NCBI RefSeq assembly: GCF_016741875.1
Contig: NZ_JAERRF010000033.1
Location: 1-64,000, forward strand
Length of the DNA stretch: 64,000 nt
Direction of reading: 5' to 3'
Origin: Streptomyces coffeae
GTDB lineage: Bacteria > Actinomycetota > Actinomycetes > Streptomycetales > Streptomycetaceae
The position numbers were made by a program, and so were the translations under genes. The notes below the pieces were generated by a model. The model made no database searches. It was not told the origin of the DNA and saw only the letters and a list, made by a program, of their open reading frames with translations. Positions 54,290-63,228 of this stretch are shown here, in pieces. Within the stretch, counting starts at the first letter, position 1; each line of letters begins with the position of its first letter.

Positions 54290-54916
54290 TCACGCTCCGG
54301 CCGCCATGCGGCGTGCCGCCTCGTGCACCGACTGGGCGTGCAGTTCGAACATCGCCATCAAGTTGACGGCGTCCCCGGTGATCTCCCGCTGCACGAACAG
54401 GCCGTCGGCGCCCGCGATGGCGTACGTCGTGAGCGTGTGGATCTCGGGCTCGTCCAGCTCGGGGAAGAGGGTCTGCAGCATCTCGGCGATCTTCCGGCGC
54501 GCGATTCCCCTGACCTGGAGGAACACGGTCCGGCCTCGGGGTTTGGTGGGCCGCCGCTCCAGGGCGAGCATGAGACCGAGGCGCAGGAAGTCGGGCGCGT
54601 CGACCAGTGACTTGGCCACGTTCGCGGCCATGACGGTGAGCCGCTCCAGGGACGTGCCCGTCTCCTCGCCCGGCAGTTCGAGCGCGGCGAGCCAGCTGTC
54701 GAAGCTGCGCTCGATGACCGCGGCGATCAGGTCGTCCTTGTCCTTGAAATGCCAGTAGATCGAGCTCGCGGGCAGCCCGCACTTGGCGCTGACAGCCGCG
54801 ATGGACGTGCCCTCGTACCCGCGCTCACCCGCGATCTCCACGGCGGCATCGATGATGCGCTGCCGCGACTCCATTCCGTTCGCCCGCTTCCGGCGCGGCG
54901 ATTGGGGCCTGGTCAT
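54290..54916 (-). CDS. TetR-family transcriptional repressor
   Basis: A 208-residue TetR-type regulator. The N-terminal helix-turn-helix lies at ~20-65 (AGERGYEGTSIAAVSAKCGL then PASSIYWHFKDKDDLIAAVI). The C-terminal ligand domain resembles those of repressors of aromatic or steroid catabolism. ATG 54916 has AGGAGGGAAG upstream. A 44-bp near-perfect palindrome lies 49 nt beyond the start, between this gene and the meta-cleavage genes it probably controls. The likely inducer is an aromatic compound or CoA ester, which is inference. Confidence 0.85.
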   Translation of the reverse strand: MTRPQSPRRKRANGMESRQRIIDAAVEIAGERGYEGTSIAAVSAKCGLPASSIYWHFKDKDDLIAAVIERSFDSWLAALELPGEETGTSLERLTVMAANVAKSLVDAPDFLRLGLMLALERRPTKPRGRTVFLQVRGIARRKIAEMLQTLFPELDEPEIHTLTTYAIAGADGLFVQREITGDAVNLMAMFELHAQSVHEAARRMAAGA

Positions 54917-54964
54917 GGCACTTCCCTCCTGTTGCGCCGGCCCTTGACCGTATCCGGCGTCGAG

Positions 54965-55008
54965 CTTACTGTAGCGTTCATTCCAATTGGAGTGAACGCT
55001 ACAGTAAG
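54965..55008. promoter_or_regulatory. 44-bp palindromic operator for the TetR regulator
   Basis: CTTACTGTAGCGTTCA (54965-54980) is perfectly inverted as TGAACGCTACAGTAAG (54993-55008). The centre contains the palindrome TCCAATTGGA (54982-54991). Only one base pair of the 44 (54981/54992) breaks the symmetry. About 410 nt separate it from the hydrolase start, and no other gene lies between. Confidence 0.78.
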
Positions 55009-55421
55009 AGTCACGAGCAAGACGGCGACAGTCAGGTGGCTGGTGGGAGGAGTCGGCGCCAGAAACGGCGCCGGAGACGCATACGTACGACATTGGCGGT
55101 GATCGGGTACCCCACGGGGTGACCGCACCTGCTGGGAATGGGCCCCAGGATCGTCGTCCTGGAGCGCGATGCCGAGGTTTCGCCTCGCGCCCGGTCCACC
55201 GCAACGGAGTCCGGCAGCCGGGTCCCCGGCCGCGGATGACCAGGGAAAGCGTCCTGCTGCCCTGGATGGCCACCCGCCGTACGGCCGCCTTCGCCCTGCG
55301 ACCCCACGCCTACGTCTACGCAGCCGCCTCTGTATCCCCGGCACCCGCCGACCCCCAGCGGGCTCGGCCCCAGCCGCCGCACCCCGCCCGACCGCGACAC
55401 CGCCCAGTGAGGACCGACACC

Positions 55422-56285
55422 ATGACCCCGCAGACCGGCCTGCCGACGATGCAGGAGACGACGTACGACATCGGCGGAAAGAAGATCTTCGCCGCGGAGG
55501 CGGGCGACGGCCCGCCCGTGCTTCTGCTGCACGGCGGCGGCCCCGGCGCCTCCGGCGTATCCAACTACGCCCGCAATATCGCCGAGTTGGCCAAGGAGTA
55601 CCGGGTCATCGTGCCCGACCTGCCCGGCTACGGGCGCAGCACCAAGGGCATCGACGGTACCGATCCCTTCGGCTACCTGGCCGACGGCATCCGCGGCCTG
55701 TTGGACGCACTCGGCCTGGACAAGGCCCATCTGGTCGGCAACTCCTACGGTGGCGCCTGCGCCCTGCGGCTGGCCCTGGACACCCCTGACCGGGTCGACC
55801 GCATGGTGCTGATGGGCCCCGGCGGGATCGGCAACACCCGCGCCCTGCCCACTCCCGGGCTCAACAACCTGCTGGGCTACTACACCGGCGACGGACCCTC
55901 GCGGCTGAAGCTGGAGAGGTTCATCCGCAACTACCTCGTCTTCAACGCCGCCGAGGTCCCGGACTCCGCCATCGAGGAGCGCTACCAGGCCAGCATCGAC
56001 CCGGACGTGATCGCCTCTCCGCCGCTGCAACGCCCCGCCGGGCTGCGCGCCTTGTGGAAGATGGACTTCACCCGCGACCCGCGCCTGAGCCGGCTGCCCG
56101 TGCCCACCCTCGTCCTGTGGGGCGCGGAGGACAAGGTCAACCGGCCGTCCGGCGGCCGGATGCTGGCCGACCGCATGCCCAACTGCGACCTGTACCTCGT
56201 CGCCAACACCGGGCACTGGGTGCAGTTCGAACGCACCGACCTGTTCAACCGCCTGTGCGCCGACTTCCTGGCCGGCCGCCGATGA
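55422..56285 (+). CDS. meta-cleavage product C-C hydrolase (BphD/HsaD/MhpC-like)
   Basis: A 287-residue alpha/beta hydrolase that splits the C-C bond of ring-opened catechol products. The oxyanion motif is HGGGPGASG, the nucleophile Ser is in LVGNSYGGACAL, the Asp in LVLWGAEDKVN and the His in NTGHWVQFE. The MGPGGIGNTRA segment after the elbow is characteristic of the BphD/HsaD group. ATG 55422 has AGGA eight nt upstream. The stop overlaps the dioxygenase start (ATGA), so translation is coupled. The exact ring substrate is unknown. Confidence 0.87.
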   Translation: MTPQTGLPTMQETTYDIGGKKIFAAEAGDGPPVLLLHGGGPGASGVSNYARNIAELAKEYRVIVPDLPGYGRSTKGIDGTDPFGYLADGIRGLLDALGLDKAHLVGNSYGGACALRLALDTPDRVDRMVLMGPGGIGNTRALPTPGLNNLLGYYTGDGPSRLKLERFIRNYLVFNAAEVPDSAIEERYQASIDPDVIASPPLQRPAGLRALWKMDFTRDPRLSRLPVPTLVLWGAEDKVNRPSGGRMLADRMPNCDLYLVANTGHWVQFERTDLFNRLCADFLAGRR

Positions 56286-57295
56286 TCATGCATGACGCCC
56301 CGTCCGTCTTCGGCGCCGTCCACCTCGGATACATCGTCATCGAGACCAACCGCTTCGCCGACTGGCGCCGCTTCGGCACCGACGCCATCGGCATGCACCA
56401 CGACCCCCTCTCCCGCAACCTGATGCGCTTCCGCCTCGACGACCAGGAATGCCGCTTCCTCATCCGGCGCGGCCCCGCCGAGGACGTCGTTGCCACCGGC
56501 TGGCACATCGACGACCACGCCACCTTCGAACGCATCGAGTCCCGCATCCGCGCCCACGGCGCCCCCTGCACCGTCGGCACCGACGAGGAAGCCGCCCTGC
56601 GCGGCGTCGAGCGCCTGCTGCGTTTCCCCGGCCCCAAGGGCATCACACAGGAGATCTCCACCACCCCGGTGAAGTCGGCCGAGCCCCTGCGCATGCTCGC
56701 CTCAGGCTTCGTCACCGGCGACGGCGGCATGGGTCACATCGCGCTGACCTCCACCAAGCCGATGCAGACGCGGGGTTACTTCAACACCGTCTTCGACGCC
56801 CGCCTGACCGACTACATCGACGAGACCTTCAGCGGCGTCAAATTCAAGATTCGCTTCCTGCGCGTCAACGAACGCCACCACTCCATCGCGATCGCCGCCG
56901 CCCGCGGCCTGCCGATCGATGCGGTCCGCACCCGCGTGCAGCACCTCAACGTCCAGGCCGCCACCCTCGACGACGTGGCGCAGAGTTACCAGCGCGTGCA
57001 CGAACTCGGCTTCGACATGGCCCTGTCCGTCGGCCAGCACACCAACGACAAGGAACTCTCCTACTATGCCCGCACCCCATCGGGCTTCGAGTGGGAGGTC
57101 GGCTGGAACCCCGTCGTCGTCGACGAGACCACCTGGGAGCCCACCACTCACCAGGGCATCAGCACCTGGGGCCACCTCCCGGTCGGCCAGACCATCATCG
57201 ACAAGCTCGCCCAGTTCCGGGTCGGGGCCCGCTCCCTGGCCCGCCCGGAGAGCACGGTTCCGTCGCTGAGTGGCGCAGGCATTCCCGACGACTGA
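56282..57295 (+). CDS. type I extradiol ring-cleavage dioxygenase (VOC)
   Basis: A 337-residue two-domain extradiol dioxygenase that opens a catechol ring next to the hydroxyls using Fe(II). The metal ligands fit as His in GGMGHIALTS (near residue 156), His in VQHLNVQA (near 221) and Glu in SGFEWEVGW (near 271). The catalytic His/Tyr are suggested by GQHTNDKELSYYARTPSGF. The family includes BphC and HsaC. It is coupled to the upstream C-C hydrolase, forming the cleavage pair. Confidence 0.87.
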   Translation: MIMHDAPSVFGAVHLGYIVIETNRFADWRRFGTDAIGMHHDPLSRNLMRFRLDDQECRFLIRRGPAEDVVATGWHIDDHATFERIESRIRAHGAPCTVGTDEEAALRGVERLLRFPGPKGITQEISTTPVKSAEPLRMLASGFVTGDGGMGHIALTSTKPMQTRGYFNTVFDARLTDYIDETFSGVKFKIRFLRVNERHHSIAIAAARGLPIDAVRTRVQHLNVQAATLDDVAQSYQRVHELGFDMALSVGQHTNDKELSYYARTPSGFEWEVGWNPVVVDETTWEPTTHQGISTWGHLPVGQTIIDKLAQFRVGARSLARPESTVPSLSGAGIPDD

Positions 57296-57397
57296 CACGC
57301 GTTCACTGACGCGCGTTCGGTCACCGCGTCGGTCACCGCGTCCCGCCCTTGCGTCAAAGGGCAGCAGTCGGGGCGATCCCGAGAGTCCATCCCCCGA
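57296..57397. repeat. short tandem repeat between convergent genes
   Basis: GGTCACCGCGTC occurs twice in tandem at 57319-57342, preceded by GACGCGCGTTC. GACGCG (57308-57313) and CGCGTC (57325-57330) could pair as a weak terminator between the dioxygenase and IclR genes. Confidence 0.4.
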
Positions 57398-58147
57398 TCA
57401 CGTGCCGGAGCGCAACGCACGTGACAGTCCCAACGCGGCGGTCCGTACCGCCGGAGCGAGCTGGGCGGGCCGGAAGCGGCTGCGGGGCACGGCGACCGAC
57501 AGCGCCGCCACCGCCACCGCCCCGTCGAAGACGGGTGCCGCGATGCAGCTGACGCCCAGGGCGGCCTCTTCCTCCTCGTAGGCCAGGCCCGCGACCTGAG
57601 TCTGCTCGATGGCGGTGCGCAGCCGCTCCGGATCGGTGACCGAGTGCGGCGTGAGGCTGGGGAGGGGTGCGTCCAGCACCTCCTCCGCCAGCTCCGCGCC
57701 GGAGAAGGCCAACAGCGCCTTGCCGACGCCGGTGCAGGTCAGGGGAAGCCGACCGCCGATCCGGGAGGGCAGCAGCAGGGCGCCATGACCGTGGATGCGC
57801 TCCACGTAGACCACCTCGTGGCCTTCGCGCACCCCCAGATGGACGGTCTCGTGCGTGGCCTCGAACAGGTCCTGCAGAAAAGGCAGGGCCGCCTCGCGCA
57901 GATCATGCCGGCGCGGCACGAGTGAGCCGAGTTCGAAGAGCTTGCCGCCGAGCCGGTAATTCTCCGCCTCGCGTTCGAGCAGACCGAGCCGGACCAGTTC
58001 GCCACAGAGCCGGAACGCCGTGGTCTTGGTCAGACCTGTACGCCCAGAAATTTCCGTAAGACGGAACGATCCGCCGTCCGGGCGAAAGCAATCCAGGACT
58101 GCCACTGCCTTGTCCAGCATATTTCCCTGTGTGCTGTTCCGTGTCAT
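57398..58147 (-). CDS. IclR-family transcriptional regulator
   Basis: A 249-residue IclR-type regulator. The N-terminal winged helix spans ~15-70 (FRLTEISGRTGLTKTTAFRL followed by LVRLGLLERE). The effector domain has the usual RIGGRLPLTCTGVGKALLAF and AYEEEEAALGVSCIAAPV blocks. ATG 58147 is chosen because it gives family-like length; a start at 58171 is possible and no strong Shine-Dalgarno decides. It is divergent from the hydratase-dehydrogenase-aldolase operon and probably regulates it. Its C-terminus is duplicated as a relic at 46738-46957. Confidence 0.82.
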   Translation of the reverse strand: MTRNSTQGNMLDKAVAVLDCFRPDGGSFRLTEISGRTGLTKTTAFRLCGELVRLGLLEREAENYRLGGKLFELGSLVPRRHDLREAALPFLQDLFEATHETVHLGVREGHEVVYVERIHGHGALLLPSRIGGRLPLTCTGVGKALLAFSGAELAEEVLDAPLPSLTPHSVTDPERLRTAIEQTQVAGLAYEEEEAALGVSCIAAPVFDGAVAVAALSVAVPRSRFRPAQLAPAVRTAALGLSRALRSGT

Positions 58148-58312
58148 GGAACATATTTTGCCGTTGCTCACGATGCACGTCTATACCTGGCATGCGTCAC
58201 AGCGATGGCCGGCACACCCGTACCGAGCCCCTCACCAGCTCCGCTCACTTCCGGAGGTAACCCGCATGCCCATCCCGCAGTCTCTTCGCACCGCTCCGGA
58301 CAGGGGCGAAGC

Positions 58313-59134
58313 ATGAACGCCCGCGAGCCCGCCGGTGCGGTGGCCGAGGCGGCGGCCGTCCTGGACGAAGCCGCCCGCGCCGGCGTCCCGTGCCCCCCGG
58401 TGCGTCATCTGCTGCCCGAGGCGGACATCGAGGCCGCATACGCGGTGCAGCGCCTGAACGTCGAGCGAGGCATCGCCGCCGGCCGGCGTCTGGCAGGCCG
58501 GAAGATCGGCCTGACCTCGCCCGCTGTGCAACGCCAGCTCGGTGTCGACCAGCCTGACTTCGGCGCCCTGTTCGCCGACATGGCGGTGCCAGAAGGGCAG
58601 CTGATCGCCCCCGGCCGGCTGCTGCAGCCGAAGATCGAGGCGGAGGTCGCCCTGGTGCTCGGCGCGGATCTTCCGCACCAGGACCCGACCGTCGCCGACC
58701 TGCTGCGTGCCACGGCGTTCGCCCTGCCCGCGCTGGAGATCGTCGACAGCCGCATCGCCGACTGGGACATCACCATCGTCGACACGGTCGCCGACAATGC
58801 CTCCTGCGGCCTGTTCGTCCTCGGCGGCACCCCCGTACCGCTGGACCGGGTCGATCTGCGCAACGTACGGATGACCCTGACCAGGAACGGCGAGACCGTC
58901 TCACGGGGCACCGGCGCCGACTGCCTGGGCAGCCCGCTCACCGCCGCCCTCTGGCTCGCCTCCACGCTCGTCGGCCTGGGCGAGCCGCTGCGGGCCGGCG
59001 ACATCGTCCTGACCGGCGCGCTCGGCCCGATGGCCGTCGCCGCCGAAGGCGACGAGTTCACCGCTCACATCGAAGGGCTCGGCACGGTCGCCACCGCGTT
59101 CGCCGCCTCCGCCACGGAAGGAACTCGAGCATGA
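58313..59134 (+). CDS. 2-hydroxypenta-2,4-dienoate hydratase (MhpD-like)
   Basis: A 273-residue hydratase of the fumarylacetoacetate-hydrolase-like family. It adds water to 2-hydroxypentadienoate to give 4-hydroxy-2-oxovalerate. Key parts are AGRKIGLTSPAVQRQLGVDQ, the metal-binding KIEAEVALVL with its E-x-E pair, and EIVDSRIADWDI. ATG 58313 has AGGGG about seven nt upstream. The stop overlaps the next start (ATGA). The reaction follows from the family and from the gene order hydratase-dehydrogenase-aldolase. Confidence 0.87.
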   Translation: MNAREPAGAVAEAAAVLDEAARAGVPCPPVRHLLPEADIEAAYAVQRLNVERGIAAGRRLAGRKIGLTSPAVQRQLGVDQPDFGALFADMAVPEGQLIAPGRLLQPKIEAEVALVLGADLPHQDPTVADLLRATAFALPALEIVDSRIADWDITIVDTVADNASCGLFVLGGTPVPLDRVDLRNVRMTLTRNGETVSRGTGADCLGSPLTAALWLASTLVGLGEPLRAGDIVLTGALGPMAVAAEGDEFTAHIEGLGTVATAFAASATEGTRA

Positions 59135-60078
59135 CCACGAAGGTTGCCGTCATCGGCTCGGGCAACATCGGCACCGACCTCATGATCAAAATTCTGCGGC
59201 TCTCGGACTCTTTGGAGATCGCCGCCATGGCCGGCATCGACCCCGGCTCCGACGGCCTGGCCCGCGCCCGACGGCTGAAGGTCGCGACCACCCACGAGGG
59301 CGTGGACGGCCTGGTCGAGCTGGACGAGTTCGCGGAGGTGTCCCTCGTCTTCGACGCCACGTCCGCCGGAGCGCACAAGCGCCACGACGAGGTCCTGCGC
59401 ACACTGGGCCGCACGGTCGTCGACCTCACCCCCGCCGCGCTCGGCCCGTACGTCGTGCCGCCGGTCAACGGCGACGCCCATCTGAACGCGCCCAACGTCA
59501 ACATGGTCACCTGCGGCGGGCAGGCCACCATCCCCATAGTGGCCGCCGTCGCCGCCGTGACCCCGGTCCACTACGCAGAGATCGTCGCCTCCCTCTCCTC
59601 CCGCTCGGCGGGCCCCGGCACGCGGGCCAACATCGACGAATTCACCGAGACCACCTCGTCGGCCATCGAGCAGGTCGGCGGCGCGGCCCGAGGCAAAGCC
59701 ATCATCGTCCTCAACCCCGCCGAACCGCCCCTCATCATGCGGGACACCGTGCACTGCCTCATCGGCGACTGCGACGACGCCGCCGTGACCGCCTCCGTGG
59801 AGGAGATGGCCGCACGCGTCCAGACGTACGTCCCCGGCTATCGCCTCAAGCAGAAGGTGCAGTTCGAACGCGTCGCCATCGACGACCCACTGCGCTCCCT
59901 CCTGCCGGCCGCCTCCCGGTCCGGCCAGGCCGCCAAGGTGTCGGTGTTCCTCGAAGTGGAGGGCGCCGCCCACTACCTGCCCGCCTACGCCGGCAACCTC
60001 GACATCATGACCTCGGCCGCCCTGCGCACCGCCGAGCGCATGGCCGCTCACCGCACCACGAAGGTGGTCTCCTCATGA
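59131..60078 (+). CDS. mhpF: acetaldehyde dehydrogenase (acetylating)
   Basis: A 315-residue enzyme converting acetaldehyde, NAD+ and CoA to acetyl-CoA. The NAD-binding N-terminus reads VAVIGSGNIGTDLMIKIL. The catalytic Cys is in NMVTCGGQATIPIV (near residue 130). SRSAGPGTRANIDEFTETT and the C-terminal HYLPAYAGNLDIMTSAAL are family signatures. It normally forms a channelling complex with the aldolase encoded next. Overlaps on both sides (ATGA at 59131 and 60075) indicate strict co-translation. Confidence 0.93.
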   Translation: MTTKVAVIGSGNIGTDLMIKILRLSDSLEIAAMAGIDPGSDGLARARRLKVATTHEGVDGLVELDEFAEVSLVFDATSAGAHKRHDEVLRTLGRTVVDLTPAALGPYVVPPVNGDAHLNAPNVNMVTCGGQATIPIVAAVAAVTPVHYAEIVASLSSRSAGPGTRANIDEFTETTSSAIEQVGGAARGKAIIVLNPAEPPLIMRDTVHCLIGDCDDAAVTASVEEMAARVQTYVPGYRLKQKVQFERVAIDDPLRSLLPAASRSGQAAKVSVFLEVEGAAHYLPAYAGNLDIMTSAALRTAERMAAHRTTKVVSS

Positions 60079-61106
60079 CCGCGCCCCAGCCGAGCACCCT
60101 GTACATGCAGGATGTGACCCTCAGGGACGGCATGCACGCCGTCCGCCACCGCTACACCGTCGAACAGGCCCGCACCATCGCCGCCGCACTCGACACCGCC
60201 GGACTCGCCGCGATCGAGATCGCCCACGGCGACGGCCTGTCCGGCTCCAGCATCACCTACGGCGTAGGCGCCCACACGGACTGGGAGTGGATCGAGGCCG
60301 TCTGCGACGCCGTGACCCACGCGGTGCCCACCACCCTGCTCCTGCCCGGCATCGGCACCCTGCACGACCTGCGCCGAGCACACGCGCTCGGCATCCGCTC
60401 GGTGCGCGTCGCCACCCACTGCACCGAGGCCGACATCTCCGCCCAGCACATCGCCGCCGCCCGCGACCTGGGCATGGACGTGGCCGGCTTCCTGATGATG
60501 TCCCACATGGCCGACCCCACCGAACTGGCCCAGCAGGCCGGACTGATGGAGTCCTACGGCGCGAACTGCGTCTACGTCACCGACTCAGGCGGCCACCTCA
60601 CCATGGACGGCGTACGCGACCGCATCCGCGCCTACCGCGACGTCCTCGACCCGTCCACCGAACTGGGAATCCACGCCCACCACAACCTCGGGCTGGGCGT
60701 GGCCAACTCGGTCGTCGCCGTCGAGAACGGCGTCACCCGAGTCGACGCCTCCCTCGCCGGCCAGGGAGCCGGAGCGGGCAACTGCCCCCTGGAGGCGTTC
60801 GTCGCGGTCGCCGAGCTGACGGGCTGGGAGCACGGCTGCGACCTGTTTCCCCTGATGGACGCCGCCGACGACGTCGTACGCCCCCTCCAGGACCGCGAGG
60901 TGCGGGTGGACCGCGAGACCCTCACCCTCGGATACGCGGGCGTGTACTCCAGCTTCCTGCGCCATGCTGAGACAGCCGCCCGCCACTACGGCATCGACGC
61001 CCGCGCGATCCTCATCGAGGTCGGTCGCCGCAAGCTGGTCGGCGGCCAGGAAGACATGATCACCGACATCGCCCTCGACCTCGCAGCAGCCCGCACCACC
61101 GCCTGA
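60075..61106 (+). CDS. mhpE: 4-hydroxy-2-oxovalerate aldolase
   Basis: A 343-residue metal-dependent aldolase splitting 4-hydroxy-2-oxovalerate into pyruvate and acetaldehyde. The N-terminal block QDVTLRDGMHAVRHRY carries the conserved Arg-Asp pair, and HAHHNLGLGVANSV provides the His metal ligands. The C-terminal ~70 residues (VYSSFLRHAETAARHYGIDA) form the communication domain that docks on the dehydrogenase. It is the last gene of the operon. The pathway ends here with pyruvate and, through the partner, acetyl-CoA. Confidence 0.93.
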   Translation: MTAPQPSTLYMQDVTLRDGMHAVRHRYTVEQARTIAAALDTAGLAAIEIAHGDGLSGSSITYGVGAHTDWEWIEAVCDAVTHAVPTTLLLPGIGTLHDLRRAHALGIRSVRVATHCTEADISAQHIAAARDLGMDVAGFLMMSHMADPTELAQQAGLMESYGANCVYVTDSGGHLTMDGVRDRIRAYRDVLDPSTELGIHAHHNLGLGVANSVVAVENGVTRVDASLAGQGAGAGNCPLEAFVAVAELTGWEHGCDLFPLMDAADDVVRPLQDREVRVDRETLTLGYAGVYSSFLRHAETAARHYGIDARAILIEVGRRKLVGGQEDMITDIALDLAAARTTA

Positions 61107-61303
61107 CTCGAAAGAACCGCACACGGTCAGTTGAGGCCGCGTCAGAAGCCAGGCCTGACACCCCCCGGACGTCGAAGCCCGCCTCCGCAAGAAGATCGTC
61201 AACCTCAAGGAGACGATTGCCAACATGTAACGGGGGTGGAGCGAAGGGGCCGGGTCGCTCGTGGCTGTTTCGTTCGGTCGACCAGAGCTCTGGGAGGAGC
61301 CCG

Positions 61304-61433
61304 ATGGACCAGCTGAAAGCATCTGGCAAGCCGTTCGACATCTCCAAGTGGGGGTGTGGGATGCGTGGATCAAAGTGAGGGCAATCAGGGAGCGCCGGGG
61401 GTGGACGGGGTGTCCATCGAGGAGTTCGAGGCG
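61304..61433 (+). pseudogene. group II intron reverse transcriptase N-terminal relic
   Basis: From ATG 61304 (GGGAGGAG upstream) it reads MDQLKASGKPFDISKW. After shifts it gives WDAWIKVR and then NQGAPGVDGVSIEEFEA. This is the start of group II intron maturases (ISKW...AW.KV..N.GAPGVDG.TIEEFE). Everything after the first ~45 residues is gone, and no catalytic intron RNA domain V was recognised. Confidence 0.6.
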
Positions 61434-61441
61434 AGGCAGCC

Positions 61442-61621
61442 GAGGCCGTGCTCGCCCTGCCCGAGGACCCCGACGCACGGGCCAGCGCGCAGGCCGCCAT
61501 GGTGTGGATCCTCGGCGTCACCGGCAAGCTGTGCTGGCCCATACCGGACCGCGGCCTGCACAAGCGGCTGCACCGCATCACCATCCAGACGCTCATCGTA
61601 TGGGGCGATCAGGACGCACCA
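61442..61621 (+). pseudogene. alpha/beta hydrolase C-terminal fragment
   Basis: This reads LALPEDPDARASAQAAMVWI, then VTGKLCWPIPDRGLHKRLHR, then ITIQTLIVWGDQD. It is the cap-to-Asp region of an alpha/beta hydrolase (TLIVWGDxD is the acid motif). It is joined directly to the group II intron relic and cut at the Asp. Confidence 0.5.
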
Positions 61622-61853
61622 GCAGTCGCACTCTTCGGAGCACGTCCATGGGGAGCCGGTGCAGCAGCGCTGCCAGAAGTGCCCGGTCGCTCGGGGCGAA
61701 TCGCCCCCGTTCCTTGCCGAGTTGGTGTTCCAGCACCGTGATCGGGTGGCGCAAGGCGAGTATCTCGACAGTTGTATGGCGGTCGCTCATTGGTAGCAGG
61801 CGCAGCATGGCGAACGTATGCGTCACGCCCAAGTAGGCCAGTCGCAGCAGCAC
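61593..61853 (-). pseudogene. integrase-core transposase N-terminal fragment
   Basis: The minus strand reads THTFAMLRLLPMSDRHTTVE, then ILALRHPITVLEHQLGKERG and RFAPSDRALLAALLHRLP. This is the common N-terminus of Streptomyces integrase-core (IS3/IS481-like) transposases. It stops after LLVRPD. Nothing is recognised in 61860-62600 beyond this. Confidence 0.6.
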
Positions 61854-62607
61854 GGTCGATCATCGTGCCGCGGTGAGCGCCAGCCTCGCGAGAGCGCCCG
61901 TTCGGGCAGCTGTGGCGTTCGGTTCCGGAGGGCGGATGCCATTTTGGGCAAGCGCAGTGCCGAGGTTCCGTTGGCCCCACGGCCGTTGACCGTCCACTGG
62001 CGGGGCCCGGACGGCCGTCCGGGCCCCGCGGCATTCACACGCGACGGCGGCGCGGTCGAGACTGCCGCCTCCGGCACCTAGTCGACCCTGGGGCTGGAGT
62101 GCACGCGTTCCTGAGCCTGAGAGGGATACCACCGGGGCCGTGCCGGGGCGGCTCCTGCCTGTCCCAAGGGCGGATCCTGTCCCCGAAGACGGGCGCAGGT
62201 AGCTGCACCTGCTCGAGGAGCCCGGCCACCGCACGTTGCGGTAGCCGGGTGTGGAGGCAACGGCGGAGAACGAGCGGCAGGCAGGTGGGCACGACCACCC
62301 AGTTTTTGAGCACAGAAGTACACCGGTTTCAGTGAGAAGTCCGCAGCAAAGGGAGCGCGGCGCACAGGCGCGACGCGCGACGATTCAGCGCTCGGGAGGT
62401 CTCACAGGGTGTACAACGGCACGTCCTTGACGAGATGACTTGGGTTCGGCAGCACGGTAGTGGCGCACAGGGGCGCTGTTCCACTGGTTTTCGAGCGCCT
62501 CGCCGCCTAGCCGCCGGCTGCCCGGGTCGTCGATGCAGAGCCGGGACCACGGCTGTCGGCGCGGCAGCGTCGTGTCGGTCGCCTTCTCGCCATAGAGGAC
62601 ATGCAGG

Positions 62608-62763
62608 GTCGCGCACCTCGAACTGCGCGCAGTGGTCACGGTGCTGCGCACCGACTTCCCTCACGCCCGCCTCACTGTCCCCTTCACCGAGCTTCAGCAG
62701 ACCAGCATCGGTGGCCTGCAAGGCAGCCGGCTGACCACCCTCCCCGTTGTACTGCACGGCTGA
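62608..62763 (+). pseudogene. probable cytochrome P450 C-terminal fragment
   Basis: The frame VAHLELRAVVTVLRTDFPHA then RLTVPFTELQQTSIGGLQGS and RLTTLPVVLHG resembles the L-helix and C-terminus of bacterial P450s, after the haem Cys loop. The haem-binding FGxGxHxCxG motif itself is absent. Confidence 0.45.
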
Positions 62764-62784
62764 CAGCCAGCGGGCGCGTCAGTC

Positions 62785-63190
62785 CTCCCCGGGATCGGCG
62801 GAGGGCGTGATCGTCCGGTTCGTCCTGCCTATGGATCCCCCTTTTCGTCCGGTGGCGGCGGCGTGCTGGTGGGCGCGGACGATGGTGGAGTCGATCTGGA
62901 CCAGCCAGTCGATGTCGCCGGCTGCGTCCGCGCGGGCCTGGATCTGCTGGAGAGCTCGGGTGAACACGCCGTCCAGGGCATAGCGGCGGAAGCGGGTGTA
63001 GACCGTCTTCCATGGCCCGTGGCGTTCCGGCAGGTCACGCCAGGAGATCCCGGTCCGGATCTTGTAGACCATCCCATGGATGACCTGCCGGTCCGACACG
63101 CGTGGTCAGCCAGTCGCGGCCCGCGGTATGAGCGGAGCGAGTAACTCCCACTCTTGGTCGGTGAGTTCATGGCGGCGTATCACGCCACCA
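62785..63190 (-). pseudogene. IS5-family transposase N-terminal half, broken
   Basis: The start reads RRHELTDQEWELLAPLIPRA, then an in-frame TGA near 63113. It continues as DRQVIHGMVYKIRTGISWRD, LPERHGPWKTVYTRFRRYAL and DWLVQIDSTIVRAHQHAA, then stops near 62785 just after the CGAAAAGG slippery site. The C-terminal half is missing. It is the same type as 6363-6991, which retains the complementary half. Confidence 0.72.
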
Positions 63191-63228
63191 TGATCCACCA
63201 CCCGATGATCCTTGGAGGCGGACCCTGG

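Noticed and set aside
54247..54290. Tandem CGATCACCATCC-like repeat after the TetR gene
   Set aside because: Only two and a half degenerate copies next to an IS remnant, with no sign of function.
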